Origin: Massospora cicadina
Taxonomy: Eukaryota > Entomophthoromycota > Entomophthoromycetes > Entomophthorales > Entomophthoraceae
NCBI GenBank assembly: GCA_022478985.1
Contig: JAKSZP010004245.1
Span: 1 to 64,000, forward strand
Direction of reading: 5' to 3'
Length of the DNA stretch: 64,000 bases
Made by a program: the position numbers and the translations under genes. The notes under the pieces are model-generated. The model had not been told where the DNA came from. It saw nothing but the letters and a program-made list of their open reading frames with translations, and made no database searches. This document shows positions 1-10,599 of this stretch, in pieces (the first letter of the stretch is position 1; every line of letters starts with the position of its first letter).

Positions 1-2
1 CG

Positions 3-780
3 TTATTTGGCACCGTACAGAGTTTCGCTGCTCCCTACCACCCTTCTACTAATGGGGAGGTAAAATGGGCTAACGGAACTCTTGTCTCCATCCTATGGAA
101 ATTGGCCGCCTCAGATCCTGCCCGCTGGAACCATTATTTTGCCCAGCACTTTGGTTGCCTACCGGGTAAGCTATCACTGTGTCATCAAATTGTCCCCATT
201 CAAAGCCCTGTATGGACGGGCACCTCAGCTACCCAGTAGCATCTAGCCCCTTCTCGAAGCCTCCACCCCTGAGAACACCAATTTAAATATGAGGGCTCTA
301 GCTGATGAAATTATCTGGCTCCAAGCCCAAGCCACTCAAGGCATTGTTACCACCACTGGAAGAGAGACATCCTGATCAAATCTTGGATGACCCTGCTTAC
401 CAGAACTTCAACTAGGTGACCTCATTCTCTTTTATCATCATTGACCTGGAGGCTGACAGAATAAGCTTGATGTACTGTGGTCTGGACCCTACAAAGTTAT
501 ACACAAGGTGAAGTCTGAGTACTCCATTGCCAACATAAATCAGGGGACTGTTGTAAACTGGGTGCATGGTCAGTTCCTCTGGCTGTACACCCCCTTTGAC
601 AGGATCTTGAGGGAGGCCTTATTGGGATTTGAGATAGAAATCATATCAAATTCCTGTCTTCTGAATCCAGCCATGCCAAATTGGTTGTTGAATCTAACAA
701 CAAAACTCTTTCAGGATCATCCTCACATATTCCTGAGTCACGTGGAGCGGTCTTTCCACCCATTCATTCAGGTGAGCAAC
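3..780 (+). pseudogene. Ty3/gypsy integrase C-terminal fragment
   Basis: End of a retrotransposon integrase, the enzyme that joins element cDNA to host DNA. The first frame reads into the conserved segment PYHPSTNGEV, which contains the third catalytic residue (Glu) of the DDE triad. It is followed by a tryptophan-rich helix region and, after a frameshift near 165, the motif SPFKALYGR typical of gypsy integrases. A further piece at about 484-600 (GPYKVIHKV and GQFLWLYTPF) matches the GPF/Y-type C-terminal module. The first two Asp residues lie left of the window. At least two frameshifts and several stops break it. The open stretch from 508 is only its tail, not a separate gene. Identification as integrase is firm; the element's family is not known. 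Confidence 0.8.
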
Positions 781-1040
781 GCTATCCAATAAGGACGCCT
801 TCAAGGAGGCCATTTCAGAAGATCAGTAAAGATCCTTATTGGATGAGGCCTCAAAGATCCTGAAGGCACCGAGTCCTGAAGCACCCTATAAATATCGAAG
901 CCTTTAATTTAATAAATTATTTCGTATTCTAACTCATTTTTCCATTTCCTCCTTGGTGCTCTTTTCCGATTTTTCCATCTTCAAGCCACCGCAAACCCCA
1001 GCGCTAGTCAAAGAACTGTAGCACTTACAACCACCATAAC
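781..1040 (+). repeat. probable LTR or junction remnant
   Basis: No coding sequence is visible here. A TATA-like box (tataaata, 887-894) is followed closely by AATAAA (911-916) and a pyrimidine-rich stretch. That is the order of promoter and polyadenylation signals in a short LTR. It lies between an integrase tail and a protease start, where an LTR would be expected if two elements abut. I found no second copy in the window, so this is an inference from position and signals only. Confidence 0.3.
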
Positions 1041-1523
1041 CAAGGTAGAGGTTATTATCAATAAACTGCGCGTTCTTGCCATCCTTGATATGATTGCTCC
1101 AGTGAACGTGGTCTCTTCAAGGCTCATCAAGAAGATTAAGTTGGCGCCTTACCGGGACTTATCACAATAGTATGGAACTACAGGGCCTATCAATACGCGA
1201 GCTATTGGAGCCTACTCTTCTCTACCCACACGAATTGGAAAGCTCCTACTGGCTGTCCCTGCTGTAGCACTAACCAATAACGCCTACTACCTACTCTTTG
1301 GCACGCAATTTAGGATTGTGTATGACGGAATCATCAATATAAAACAGGGATTTCACTCCCTTATAAACTATGAAGTTCCTATAGTCTTTACAAATGATGA
1401 GCCTTTAAGGAATATGCATGCGTAGTTTATTATCCTTCTTTCGCACCTCACCCTTATGAATATCACATCAGGCAAAAATACTAAGAAGCTTTCTGACTCA
1501 GTGGATGGTACAGATGCATTCCA
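1041..1523 (+). pseudogene. Gypsy retropepsin-like protease fragment (family D)
   Basis: Aspartic protease that would cut the gag-pol polyprotein. The active-site segment reads LDMIAPVNVVS, with the catalytic Asp at 1087-1089; the canonical D-S/T-G-A has become D-M-I-A, so the site looks damaged. Downstream the frame gives YGTTGPI and a hydrophobic run ending NNAYYLLFGTQF, corresponding to the flap-to-C-terminal segment ending in the I/LGT motif seen in the other proteases here (36050 and 63100). One in-frame TAG lies near 1170. No gag is present upstream. The linker to RT follows. Confidence 0.65.
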
Positions 1524-3256
1524 TTGTATGCGTCAGAGGAGGTAATAGTCAAAGCGGGTGAACAAAAGGTGATAGACACAAAAATTACTATGCAAATATC
1601 CCACAACTGCCTTCTGCACTTGACAAGCATTGATATAATAAGCCCTTTGGAACCTCGGGTGTTGTCAGGTATCCTAGGTCCTGCCTACCAGCGACATACC
1701 AACCTTCTGCTGGGGAATCTCACTAACAAGGACATGGTTGTAAAGAAGCATCAAGAGAATGGAAAAGCCCTGTTACTTTCCATCAACGACACCCACCAAG
1801 TCCATTATATTGGGTCTATGTTAGATATGGGACCACCCACTGACCAAATGATAAGCACTTTGCCCAACGTTCAGATTTCTGATGACCTAGCTCCTGATGA
1901 ACTTAATAAAGTTCAGTTTCTACTGGAAACTTATAGTGATATCTTCTCCAAATCTGATACAGACTATGAGCATATGAAGGGCTGGTGCCACACCATTGGT
2001 GTTGGTGATGCCAAGCCTATTCGATCCCAGCCTTATCAGAAATCAAAACTGAGGAGCTCCAGATGAGGACAGAGCTTAAACAGCTACCTGACGCCAGGGC
2101 TGCTGGTGCCGTCACAAAGCCCTTGGTCATCCCCGCTGCTATTAATAAAAAAGATGAATGGTGGACATCGAGTAGTTATGGACTACCGCAAGCTAAACAA
2201 CCTCACCAAGAAGGACAGCTACCCAATCCTGAAAATTGAAGAAGAGCTGACCTAACTCTCTGGGTCCAAGTTCTTTTTCACCATGGACTTGGCTAGAAGA
2301 TATTGGCAAATGGACCTTTCTACACAAGACCAAGAAAAGTGTGCACTTATCTGTAGTGAGGGACTTTTCCAACCTACCCAATTACCTCAAGAGTTGTGTA
2401 ATGTGCCAGCATCTTTCCAGCGTGCAATGGATCACATATTACATGATCTAAAGCTTAGTTGTGTGATTGTATATTTAGACAATATCACCGTCTTCTCTCA
2501 AACCTTCAATGAGCACCTTTCTTATTTAGAGGAAGTTTTCCAACGTTTTCAGGTCTCTCACATTAAGCTGAAGCCCTCCAAGTGTACATTCTTCCAAAAG
2601 AAATTGTCTTTCTGGAGCACGCCATCTCCTCAGATGGGATCCAGCCCCTCTAAGATAACATTGAGGCGATATCCAAGATGCCTGCCCCTAAAACCCTCCG
2701 TGCTATTCAGGTGTTTTTGGGCATGATGGGATACTATCATCAATTTATCCACAAATTCGCTCAGCTCAGTGAGCCCCTCATATGCCTTCTAACTAAAAAC
2801 ACCACTTTCCATCGAGGAATGGAACAATAAGCTGTTTTTTGTAAAAAAATGCCACTGCAGAAACGGCCAATACTGCACCACCCTGATTATAGTAAACCCT
2901 TTATGCTATTTACTGATGCTTCCAATTATGCAATTGGAGCTATCTTGGCCCAACTGGATGAGCATGGGATTGGTAGCCCCGTTTCATATTTCAGCAAGAT
3001 GCTTTCAAATGCAGAACGCAATTATAGTGTCAGTGAGAAGGAATGCCTGGCCGTCTTACTTGCTGAGAAACATTATCCCCTTTCTTATATGGGACCTCCT
3101 TTAAAGTGATTACTGACCATGCCTCTTTAAAGTGGTTACAGAATATGAATATCCCACTGGGCGGTTGGCACACTGGGCTTTAGAGCTCCAGCACTATGAT
3201 ATGACCATTGTACACCGAGCTGGGACAAGCCACATGAATGTTGATGGGTTGACTTG
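1524..3256 (+). pseudogene. Gypsy reverse transcriptase-RNase H (family D)
   Basis: Polymerase part of the element that begins with the protease at 1041. The first 180 codons (1524-2066) are open and cover the protease-RT spacer and RT start (motif LETYSDIFSKSD). Then come VVMDYRKLNNLTKKD (about 2170-2210, with a frameshift), FTMDLARRYWQMDLS (2278), the helix CNVPASFQRAMDHIL and the catalytic box at 2472-2483, which reads YLDN instead of YLDD. The thumb and YYHQFI motif follow near 2730. RNase H starts about 2849 with LFTDASNYAIGA and ends with HRAGTSHMNVDGL. At 3256 the frame is cut by a family A LTR. At least three frameshifts and the D-to-N change make it inactive. Confidence 0.85.
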
Positions 3257-4406
3257 TGTTGGGATTTTTGCCCATATTTGCAGCCGGCTAGATTACCAGG
3301 GATCGCTTGGGGATGTTTCCCTAATGCAAGGTGAATTGGATAACATTTGACCCTGATTTTGGGGTAACTATTTTTGGGGGATTTTAGGTTATTCGCCTGG
3401 TCAGATCCGTCAAGGATCAATATGGATGAATGCTTAAGATCTTATCGGGCAGAGTTGCTGACAAAATAGGGGCCTCTGATAGTTGATTAACTATCAGGTG
3501 TACCAATTGGGATTGATCAGGTCTCATCACTGACCAATTGGAAATTTAAGGAGTAAGTTGTGAGGTGAGTGATGCCACCTGCAACTAGTGAAATTATCAG
3601 TTGGTTTGTGACCTGCCTTAATGGGTAACAAGTCCCATTACCTATGCAGGTCGCTTGCCAAATATGGTTGGTTCTCTTGGATTGAGAGGAAAACGTTATG
3701 GACACATTTTATGAATCTTTCCATTTTAGGTCTCAAGGATGTCCAATGATTGAATCCTAGCTAGTATGGGGAAGACCATCGCTGCTGAAATGAGGATGGG
3801 TAATTCAATGGCAATGGCTGCCATTTTATCAAGGGGGTGCCAACTGAGGGCTGGGCGCCAAATTACACAATATAAATTCCCTAAAGAATCCACTAATAAA
3901 ATACAAAAAAAAACAAATCATAAATTACTATATCACTTTTACTAGAGTATTAGCTTAATAAACTTAATCAGAATCCATTTAAAGTTCTATTCTTTCTCAA
4001 GTATATTATTACTGTGTGCAATAATTGGGAGACTCTTTAAGATAAAGACTAAGGATTTGAGTGGGGATCCAGATAAGAAGCTGAATTGATTCAGGGATTT
4101 CTGCCAACTGTGTGTCACAAAGAAACCGTAAACAGGGATCTGAGCATAGATCAAGTTAGGCGGTACATGGGAACAAATCCCTATTCAGGACATCACAAGT
4201 ATTTTCAAGAGGAAATACTGGCTGAGCGTTGGACTGAAATCTAATACTTCCATTCAACTATGGATAATAGTCGCCATACTATTATCAACAAATATATCAA
4301 CTACTATCATACAGCGCAGAGATTTTACAAAACATATACCTGTGAAAGTAATATATCTATAGGGGTTATTGCCTGAGGAAAATCAGAAAACCTATAAACT
4401 TTTACA
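3257..4406 (+). repeat. Family A 5' LTR (element A1)
   Basis: Long terminal repeat starting TGTTGGGATTTTT and ending TTTTACA (TG...CA ends), 1150 bp. Related copies lie at 15909-17153, 34182-35331 and 42186-43333. It carries a TATA box (tataaattcc, about 3871-3880) after a conserved GGCGCCAAAT stretch, so transcription probably starts in the last third. U3 contains four inverted repeats in a row (3477-3652, listed separately). It directly abuts an interrupted RNase H on the left. Confidence 0.88.
3477..3652. promoter_or_regulatory. Row of four inverted repeats in family A U3
   Basis: Four potential stem-loops follow one another. (1) TGATAGTT-gatt-AACTATCA, 3477-3496. (2) CCAATTGG at 3503-3510 and 3534-3541, with an inner stem TTGATCAG/CTGACCAA. 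(3) AGTTG..AGGTG against CACCTGCAACT, about 3556-3587. (4) GACCTGC at 3610-3616 against GCAGGTC at 3646-3652, with inner TAATGGG/CCCATTA. All four family A LTRs retain recognisable versions, although repeat 4 has decayed in the later copies. They lie upstream of the TATA box. They could bind dimeric proteins or fold in RNA; the sequence does not say which. Confidence 0.6.
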
Positions 4407-4408
4407 AA

Positions 4409-4425
4409 GTGGGTGCTCACATCAG
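4409..4425 (+). other. Candidate primer binding site, element A1
   Basis: Just after the LTR end the sequence reads tgggtgctcacatcag. In the better preserved copy at 35335 it is tggtgctcactacaggg, and family B has tggttctcactacaagg at 61184. A TGG start a few bases past the LTR, shared between two families, is what a tRNA primer site looks like. The tRNA was not identified, and A1 has an extra G in the core. Confidence 0.5.
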
Positions 4426-4439
4426 GGGTGTAGTTGAGT

Positions 4440-5230
4440 AGAAGAGATTATAATGCAATGTCATATAAAAATGAGATAAGAAAAAGTTGGATTGAGGATA
4501 AAAAAAATTGGGGAAAAGGACTTGCAGCCTAAATAATGAACTGTCTAGTGCTGCAAGAAAACCTGTTCCACCGAACATCTACTTAAGATATAGATTTTCA
4601 GCAGGGCCAACTCAGGTTGAAATTGGTTCCGCTTTAAATAGTCCTAAAGAGCGAGGTGTAAGATGAGACACTAGATAAGCATTGGTTAATATTGAAACTG
4701 GACGCAATCAATTAAGAGAATTGGATTGCTAGTAAATGAATAGTATGAGGTCAAAACAGGAGACGATCGATCCAAAATAGTGGAGAGAATCGTTTGGCTC
4801 AATAACATTCAAACAATTATCAAGAAAATTGCTGGAGACGAGTTCATTAATTCAAGATGAAATTGGATGAAGCTAACAAGGCGTAATCAATCTGTGTGAT
4901 TAAAGATCATTTCCAGATCCACCAGTGGATTTATTTCAAACGTTTTGGGTGGCCATGAAGCCCAAAAATCGTTTTTAGGAGAAAGACGATCTATACAATT
5001 AAACAGAAGTGTTGACTAATGAGAAACAAAGATTCAAGCATCAGTTGCCAAAATATGTAATGAAATTTGGAGTGTTGGATGAATAACCATCAGGATTGAA
5101 GGCTTAATGAATGAAAATATTTGATAGTATTGACAAAGTCGGCAAGTGTAGCCTATGCTTGAAGAAACAGCGCTGCTGGCCATATAGTGAAGAATGTCAA
5201 TGCTAATATATTGGAAGTATTAGACCTAAA
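4440..5230 (+). pseudogene. Family A gag remnant with possible zinc knuckle (A1)
   Basis: Region between LTR and pol where gag (capsid/nucleocapsid) is expected. The sense strand gives polar, Lys/Glu/Gln-rich fragments in shifting frames. The C-terminal piece near 5140-5200 reads CSLCLKKQRCWPYSEEC, resembling a degenerate CCHC zinc knuckle with the His and spacing disturbed. Many stops interrupt it. The first part (4407-4640) is clearly related to 35332-35650 of the second family A element. Gag is assigned mainly from position and the Cys cluster, so this is tentative. Confidence 0.45.
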
Positions 5231-5244
5231 AGAAAAATTTTGCA

Positions 5245-5440
5245 ATGTTCCCAAAGGACCTCTGAACCATTAAATGGTTATGTCCTGAGATTTTTGTCAA
5301 GTCCTAAAAGAGGACCACTGAACCAAATAGATAATTAAATTTATTAGAGAATAAAATTTTGAACCATGATAATTGGTAGTTCAGAGTATACCTAAGAACC
5401 AGTTCAGATGAAAGGGAAAAGCAGGACGTCTGACCCTTTT
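5245..5440 (+). repeat. GGACC-N-CTGAACC motif repeat, left copy
   Basis: Two clear motif units (ggacctctgaacca, 5257-5270; ggaccactgaacca, about 5312-5325), plus weaker ones near 5360 and 5422, lie in a stretch related to 13540-13760 of the same element and to 40130-40330 of the other family A copy. The second family A element has the array only after integrase, so this upstream copy looks like a duplication in A1. No coding role is visible. Confidence 0.6.
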
Positions 5441-5539
5441 TGTGGGTTAAAGGTCCCATTTCAAAAGATTTACAAAAATATATATAAGATATAAAATATC
5501 AGATATCAATTTTTATGAAACATGATTTTTGGACCTATG

Positions 5540-6812
5540 ATGAGATGTGATTGCCAGAATAGTTTGCTAAGAGTATCAATCTATTAGAAGATTGAAGCCA
5601 TAGATTGAATGGCTGTGCTAAAGAATGTCTGAGAAATCCAAGTAATTCTTGGAATGGTCAGATACTATAGAAGATTTATTTGGTTTTTCCAGAATTGACG
5701 AGCCCTTATTCCATCTGTTGAAGGATATGAAAAAAGGATTCATATGGACTGAAGAAGCACAGAAATACTTTTGAGTTATGCCAGTACTTGATGGATTCTC
5801 TGATTTTAAAATACCTGAATTTCAACCAAGAATTTATTATACAAACTGATGCTTTGTTAATGGCAATTTGCGCCATATAGAGCCAAGTAGATGAACTTGG
5901 GGACAAACATCTGGTGGCATATGTGAGACAGAAACTCTCAGCTGCTGAGAGGAACTACACCATAACTGAGTGTGAATGCTTTGTGGTAATTTATGCTGTA
6001 AACAGTTTTGAGTGTACATCCACGGAATGCACTTCAAAGTGGTGATGGACTACTCCTCATTGCGTTGGCTCCACAATTTGAGAGAACCAGAAGGATGATT
6101 GGCCCGATGAGCATTGAAGTTACAGGCATACAATTATGAGATTTTCCACCAAGCAGGGGCTTCTCATCAGAATGTGGATGGCTTATCACTGTTACCAATG
6201 GTCCAGATGGTATACCAGCAGGCGGATGAGTTATTCCAGAGAATGTACAATGGAGAAATCAGGAACGAGCCCTGAGAAATCCAAGGTGCTTTTGAAAAGC
6301 GATAAAAATGCCAAGACCATGGAAGGACAAGTTTTCAATACAATTATTGGGAAGCAATTACTATTCCCAAAAACCGTCAGAAAGAGTAGTTACTGTTACG
6401 CCGCTAATAAGGTTGTTGGGCATGGAGGCCTGAGAAAAATGACCAACCATATTCACCAGTACTACTACTGGGAGTCAATCAACTATGATGTTGCATATTA
6501 TCCGGCTTTCTGTGTGGAGTGCCAGTTGCAAAAGCCACATAAGAATACGACTGGATACTGACTGGTCCGCCCTGAATTTGCTTGGAATATGGTGTGCATC
6601 AATGTGATAGGACCGCCGAAGATGAGCACAGGGGGAGTTAAGTACATAATAGTTGCAATTTATCATCTGATAAGATGGGTCAAGATGAAGGCCCTGGCAA
6701 AAGTAGACGATACCAGTTCTGCAAAGTTCATCCTGGATCAAGTAGTATACTGACATGGATGCCCACAGGTCCTGCTGAGCGAGAACGGTACAAATTTCAT
6801 GTCTCATATGAT
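5540..6812 (+). pseudogene. Family A RT tail, RNase H and integrase start (A1)
   Basis: Decayed pol collinear with 37420-39490 of the other family A element. It starts with the pre-RT segment, then jumps near 5580 directly to the post-catalytic RT segment (YYRRFI at about 5660). About 800 bp including the YxDD box are therefore missing. RNase H follows (5840-6180; homologous text at 38520-38880), then the integrase zinc-binding region (6340-6550: VVGHGGLRKM and CVECQL) and core. The first catalytic Asp position reads INVIGP (Asn) and the second reads LLSENGTNF (Glu). The frame stops where LINE L1 is inserted; integrase resumes at 12890. Confidence 0.8.
6795..6812. repeat. Target site duplication of LINE L1, left
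   Basis: Exact 18-bp direct repeat tttcatgtctcatatgat, repeated at 12890-12907. It flanks L1 and is part of the family A integrase sequence. Confidence 0.93.
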
Positions 6813-6819
6813 TTTTGAA

Positions 6820-8000
6820 TTTTATCTGGGGATTGCTAACCAGGGGATGGACACTTCTGATATGTAAATGAAAAGAGCTAATATCAGCAAAGGGGGGGCA
6901 CCCCAGAGAAGAAAACGCAATTTTCTGTTGCCAGTGGGAACGCCTAGAAATGGAAGGGTGGTTACGTGTGTAGGGGCTTGCGCCACTAGTGAGCACATAT
7001 GCAGGGAGGGGTCTGAAGTGATTAACCAAACTGGAAACCAGGATGAGACCAACTGATGGCGACGGGATGGTAGGTACCCAAACAACCATGCTTGAAGGTG
7101 GTCCATGAGATGTGAATGGAACCAGAGTACAACTTCCTGGAGGGTGGGAATAGAGCCTGAGATAGCATCCAAGACAACCGTGTGGATAGTCCACATAGCT
7201 ATTGAAACCACTAAGGCTTGGAGGGAAGGTGGTATAGGGGTAATCAAGGACAAGGCGAAGACGTCCTTAGATAGGGTGAAGGGCTGTGTATGATCCTGGC
7301 GAAAGAGACGCTAAACCTCACGCCAGATTGCTTTTGATGGGGGCACTCCTCCAGGCGGTGAACCAAAGTTCCATACTGGTCACACATGACACAAGATGAG
7401 TGCAAAGCATATGAGCGCTCAGCAGTATGGTATACCCATTTCAAGCAGCACCACAAATGAGAACAAATATGTGGCTGCAGAAAAAGATGGTGGGTTTACT
7501 TCCAAATGGCTTTCTGGGTATCGAGGGAGTAAGGGATGTCAGACATGTCCAGGTAGTCCACCCTGGCCATGACAGGGGTCCTCATGGGTATCACATCGTT
7601 CAGAATGGCTTGGCCTTGTAATTCCAGGATGAACCAAGGAGTAAGGCGCCCCCTCTTGGCGGTGTACCAGCTGATGCGAATTCTCCACTCAGCGGTCCAC
7701 ATGGAGAGGAGAATTCTTATGAAGCGGGGCGACGTCCCATATGGGCCCACAGCAGAATGGTGTGAGGCAAGATACTTTAACAGTGAATGGGGGTAGGTAG
7801 GATTGCTGAGGCCCAAGGAGCGGGAAAAGTTGGAGTGGGCTGCGCGTGAACAGTTCTAGGATGAGAGCGTTGGGTTGGTGAATGCTGCGATCCAATTGCT
7901 AAGGATTTTGGCGGCATGGACCTCGAGGTTGAGCAGGCCCATGTCACCACTATGGCGAGGGCCAAACATGACATCCAGGCGCACTGGCGGTGGGCAGCCT
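6820..8000 (-). pseudogene. L1 ORF2 C-terminal region
   Basis: The part of ORF2 after the polymerase domain. Minus-strand frames at 7816-7496 contain RVDYLDMSDIPYSL, which matches RIDLLDALDIPYSP in L3 (about 24955-25020). The frames at 7253-6822 align with the L2 end at 53400-53020 (shared WGAP/WGAQ followed by a hydrophobic run). Conservation across three copies shows this is true ORF2 sequence rather than a chance ORF. No known domain was recognised. Frameshifts separate the pieces. Confidence 0.6.
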
Positions 8001-9350
8001 AACCAAAAGTCACCCTTTCAGAAGGGCGTGTAATGACTTGAAGAAATAGGGGGAAAAGGCGATGGCTTGGGACCCAAACCAAACTCTAGAAGGGAGCAGA
8101 GAGTTGGCTAGCTCTACCCTGCCTGTAAAGGAGGTTTGGTGGGCTCTGAAGGAAGCTATGTGTTTCGTAACGTTGTCCAGGATATGGTGGTCCATCATCG
8201 TTGAGGCATACCCTCCCGCCTCTAGCCACACCCTCAAATGGCGGACTGGACCAGCGGTGGGTCGTGGCACAAAGTGGAGCACGAGTGGGGCGGTGTGGGT
8301 TGGGCAGGGCAAGCGAACCTGGGAACAAGTTGCTGAAGCAGGTAGAAAACAAAGCGCTGGTGACCAGCAGGTTTGGTACTGACCAAGGAGTATGATTTCA
8401 GTTTTGGAGGCTTTAAGTTCAGCATTGCTTACCCTGGATGTACCAGGATAATAACTTCAAGCATGCGTGCATCATGATTGTTAGACACCCCAACCACACA
8501 ATCATCAGCAAACGCCAACATCTTGACTGGTGCTTGGCCTTTAAATGGACACCAGTAAGGCTGGCATTTACATTGCGAAGAAGTGGGTCGAGGATGAAGT
8601 TATAAAAGAGTTGGCTCAGAGGGTCCCCTTAGCGTAGGCCCCTTTGAGGGTGAACTACATCCGTGAGGAAGCCAGGGCCATACAAAGCAATTGTGGCAGA
8701 TTCCGTGAGCAACATCACCCAATTAATGAAACGATGGGGGAGGTGGAACTTGTGGATGCAGGCTCTGAGGTAATCCCAGTTGACTCTATCATAGGCCTTC
8801 TTCTGGTATAAAAAACAAGTGCTCCAGAAGTCGTGGATTGGCAGACGTTGGCTACAGTATGTATGTTGTCCCAAATAGACCGTTTGGGAATGAAACCAAA
8901 TTGCTCAGGGGAAATGAGAGCAGAGGCAACTACCCCTAGGCGGTTTGCATTGATTTTAGTAAAAGTATAGTATCTGTGTTAGTAAGTGATATGAGGCGCC
9001 AGTTGGCCAGTCCAGCTTATCCCTTTTCTTATACAACGTGATTGTGTGGCCTCTTGTCCTCCAGGGAGAAGGCGCGTCTCAATTAGGAATTTGTTCATTT
9101 AGCAAGTTGCAAGGAAAAAAAGTATTTAAAGTATTTCCTATAGAACTCATAAGGAATCCCATTTTGGCCTTGGGCATTTCCTGTACAGTGCACCACCAAC
9201 GGTGGACCAGAGTTAATCCTGAGAAAATAAATTCATCAACTCTGGATAACGGTAAATGGTGCAGATATATGCACTTTAGAGAAATTTGTCAACTTCAGCT
9301 GGCTGAACTGGATTGGAATGATACAATTCAGAGTAATAATTTTTAACTTC
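8001..9350 (-). pseudogene. L1 ORF2 reverse transcriptase domain
   Basis: LINE-type reverse transcriptase. From right to left the minus strand gives GIPYEFYRKYF (about 9160), ANWRLISLTNTDT (about 9000), KKAYDRVNWDYL (about 8790), GFLTDVVHPQRGLRQGDPLS (about 8620-8680) and the catalytic box FADD (8501-8512, intact). The domain order is standard for LINE RT. A frameshift and a few stops separate the blocks, so it is not functional. It is most similar to L2 in this window, which has GIPYEFYKTYF and ANWRLIALSNTDT. Confidence 0.88.
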
Positions 9351-10599
9351 AATTGCCACTTCAGCTGGAGTATCTGCGATGGAGTGGTCTTGCTGTTTCA
9401 CCTGTGTGCAGGCCAAGCTCTGTCACAGTGTAAAAAATTTTCAAAAAAGTAGGCGGAGCATATGTCACCCACCGTTATATTCTTTGCCTTATACTGAACA
9501 CAAACTCAATGTTTGTGTTGCCTTACCAGTGCGTTGAGGTGAGCGGACACTTCTACACACTTATGACCCCAAGCCAGGCTGTAGCCTGGCACAGGGACAT
9601 CTGTTTCCAGGTGGTCCACTTCTGTCAGTGTGTTCAAAATGACTGTCAAGGCAGCCTAAGACTGATGTGATAAGATGTGACATGCCTGGTGGATGGTGTT
9701 TGCTTTGAAGGTTGAACAGTTAGATATTGGGTCTGTCATGGTCCCATGATATCATAGTAGGGACTGACCCCAAGGACAAGGCTGGGTGCCAGGAGGCTCA
9801 GAAGGTGAAATTACAGGGCCTCCCAGACCTGAAGCATACCCTAGAACAACTCTGGGTATGGGCAAAATATGCCCAGGTTGGTACTAGTGGGGTGACAAGT
9901 GCCCAGCCCCTGACAGTGGGCCAGGCATTAAAACAAATGGTCTACCAAATAAACGCGGATGGTATGATTTAGTTTGTTGAGGAATGAGGTTTTGAAACCC
10001 ATTCCACTTATGAAATAACGCGCTCAGGTCAAATCCAACTTTAATCAATCACTCAAGTGAAGTCAGTTTCAGCCTATCAACTAATTTGGATGGCAGTGTT
10101 GCCCTATTGGTGGGTCAGTTCTTGGGCCCACTGCGGCAAGACCCTTTCCCCCGTTCAAGTTTAAATAGGTTTTCCTCAACCAACATCTTTTTTTGGTCGA
10201 CTTCCCAAAAAATTACCCCGTTTTTACCATTTTTATGTTATTCCAAATATTCATGTGCACATACCCCTTTAGGAGGTCTCGCACTCCATTCAACTACCCA
10301 TTTTAACACTGTAAGGTTATACTCTTGTGCACCATTTGTTCGTCCAGGTCCCCTCCAACCTGGGTCGCTTACCCTGTTTCTCAATGTGGACCGCAACAAT
10401 TTTGGCTGGTTATCTATAGCATTTCTTTGCTTGAATTATTATTGCTCCAGAACCCTCTGCTGAGCAATGATGATTTTAATTCTACCAGCTAGTTCCCTGG
10501 CGTTGGGCCTGTGCACCGAGCACTGCCATGCTGGGAACAGTAGAGTTATAGACACTCTCCTTACATGTTCTGCACATAACGGTGTGGTAAATTCTGGAG

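Noticed and set aside
2193..2381. 62-codon minus-strand ORF over the family D RT
   Set aside because: Shadow of the RT reading frame on the plus strand; no conservation of its own.
6475..7253. Long minus-strand ORFs of 239 and 143 codons across the L1 left end
   Set aside because: The longer frame runs across the LINE boundary and target duplication into antisense integrase, so it cannot be one gene; only the part above 6812 is LINE ORF2 sequence.
8062..8425. Several overlapping plus-strand ORFs of up to 106 codons
   Set aside because: They are antisense to the L1 ORF2 polymerase region, and their content is explained by that frame.
10086..10463. 125-codon plus-strand ORF
   Set aside because: Antisense to the L1 linker between endonuclease and RT, with composition typical of a shadow frame and no motif.
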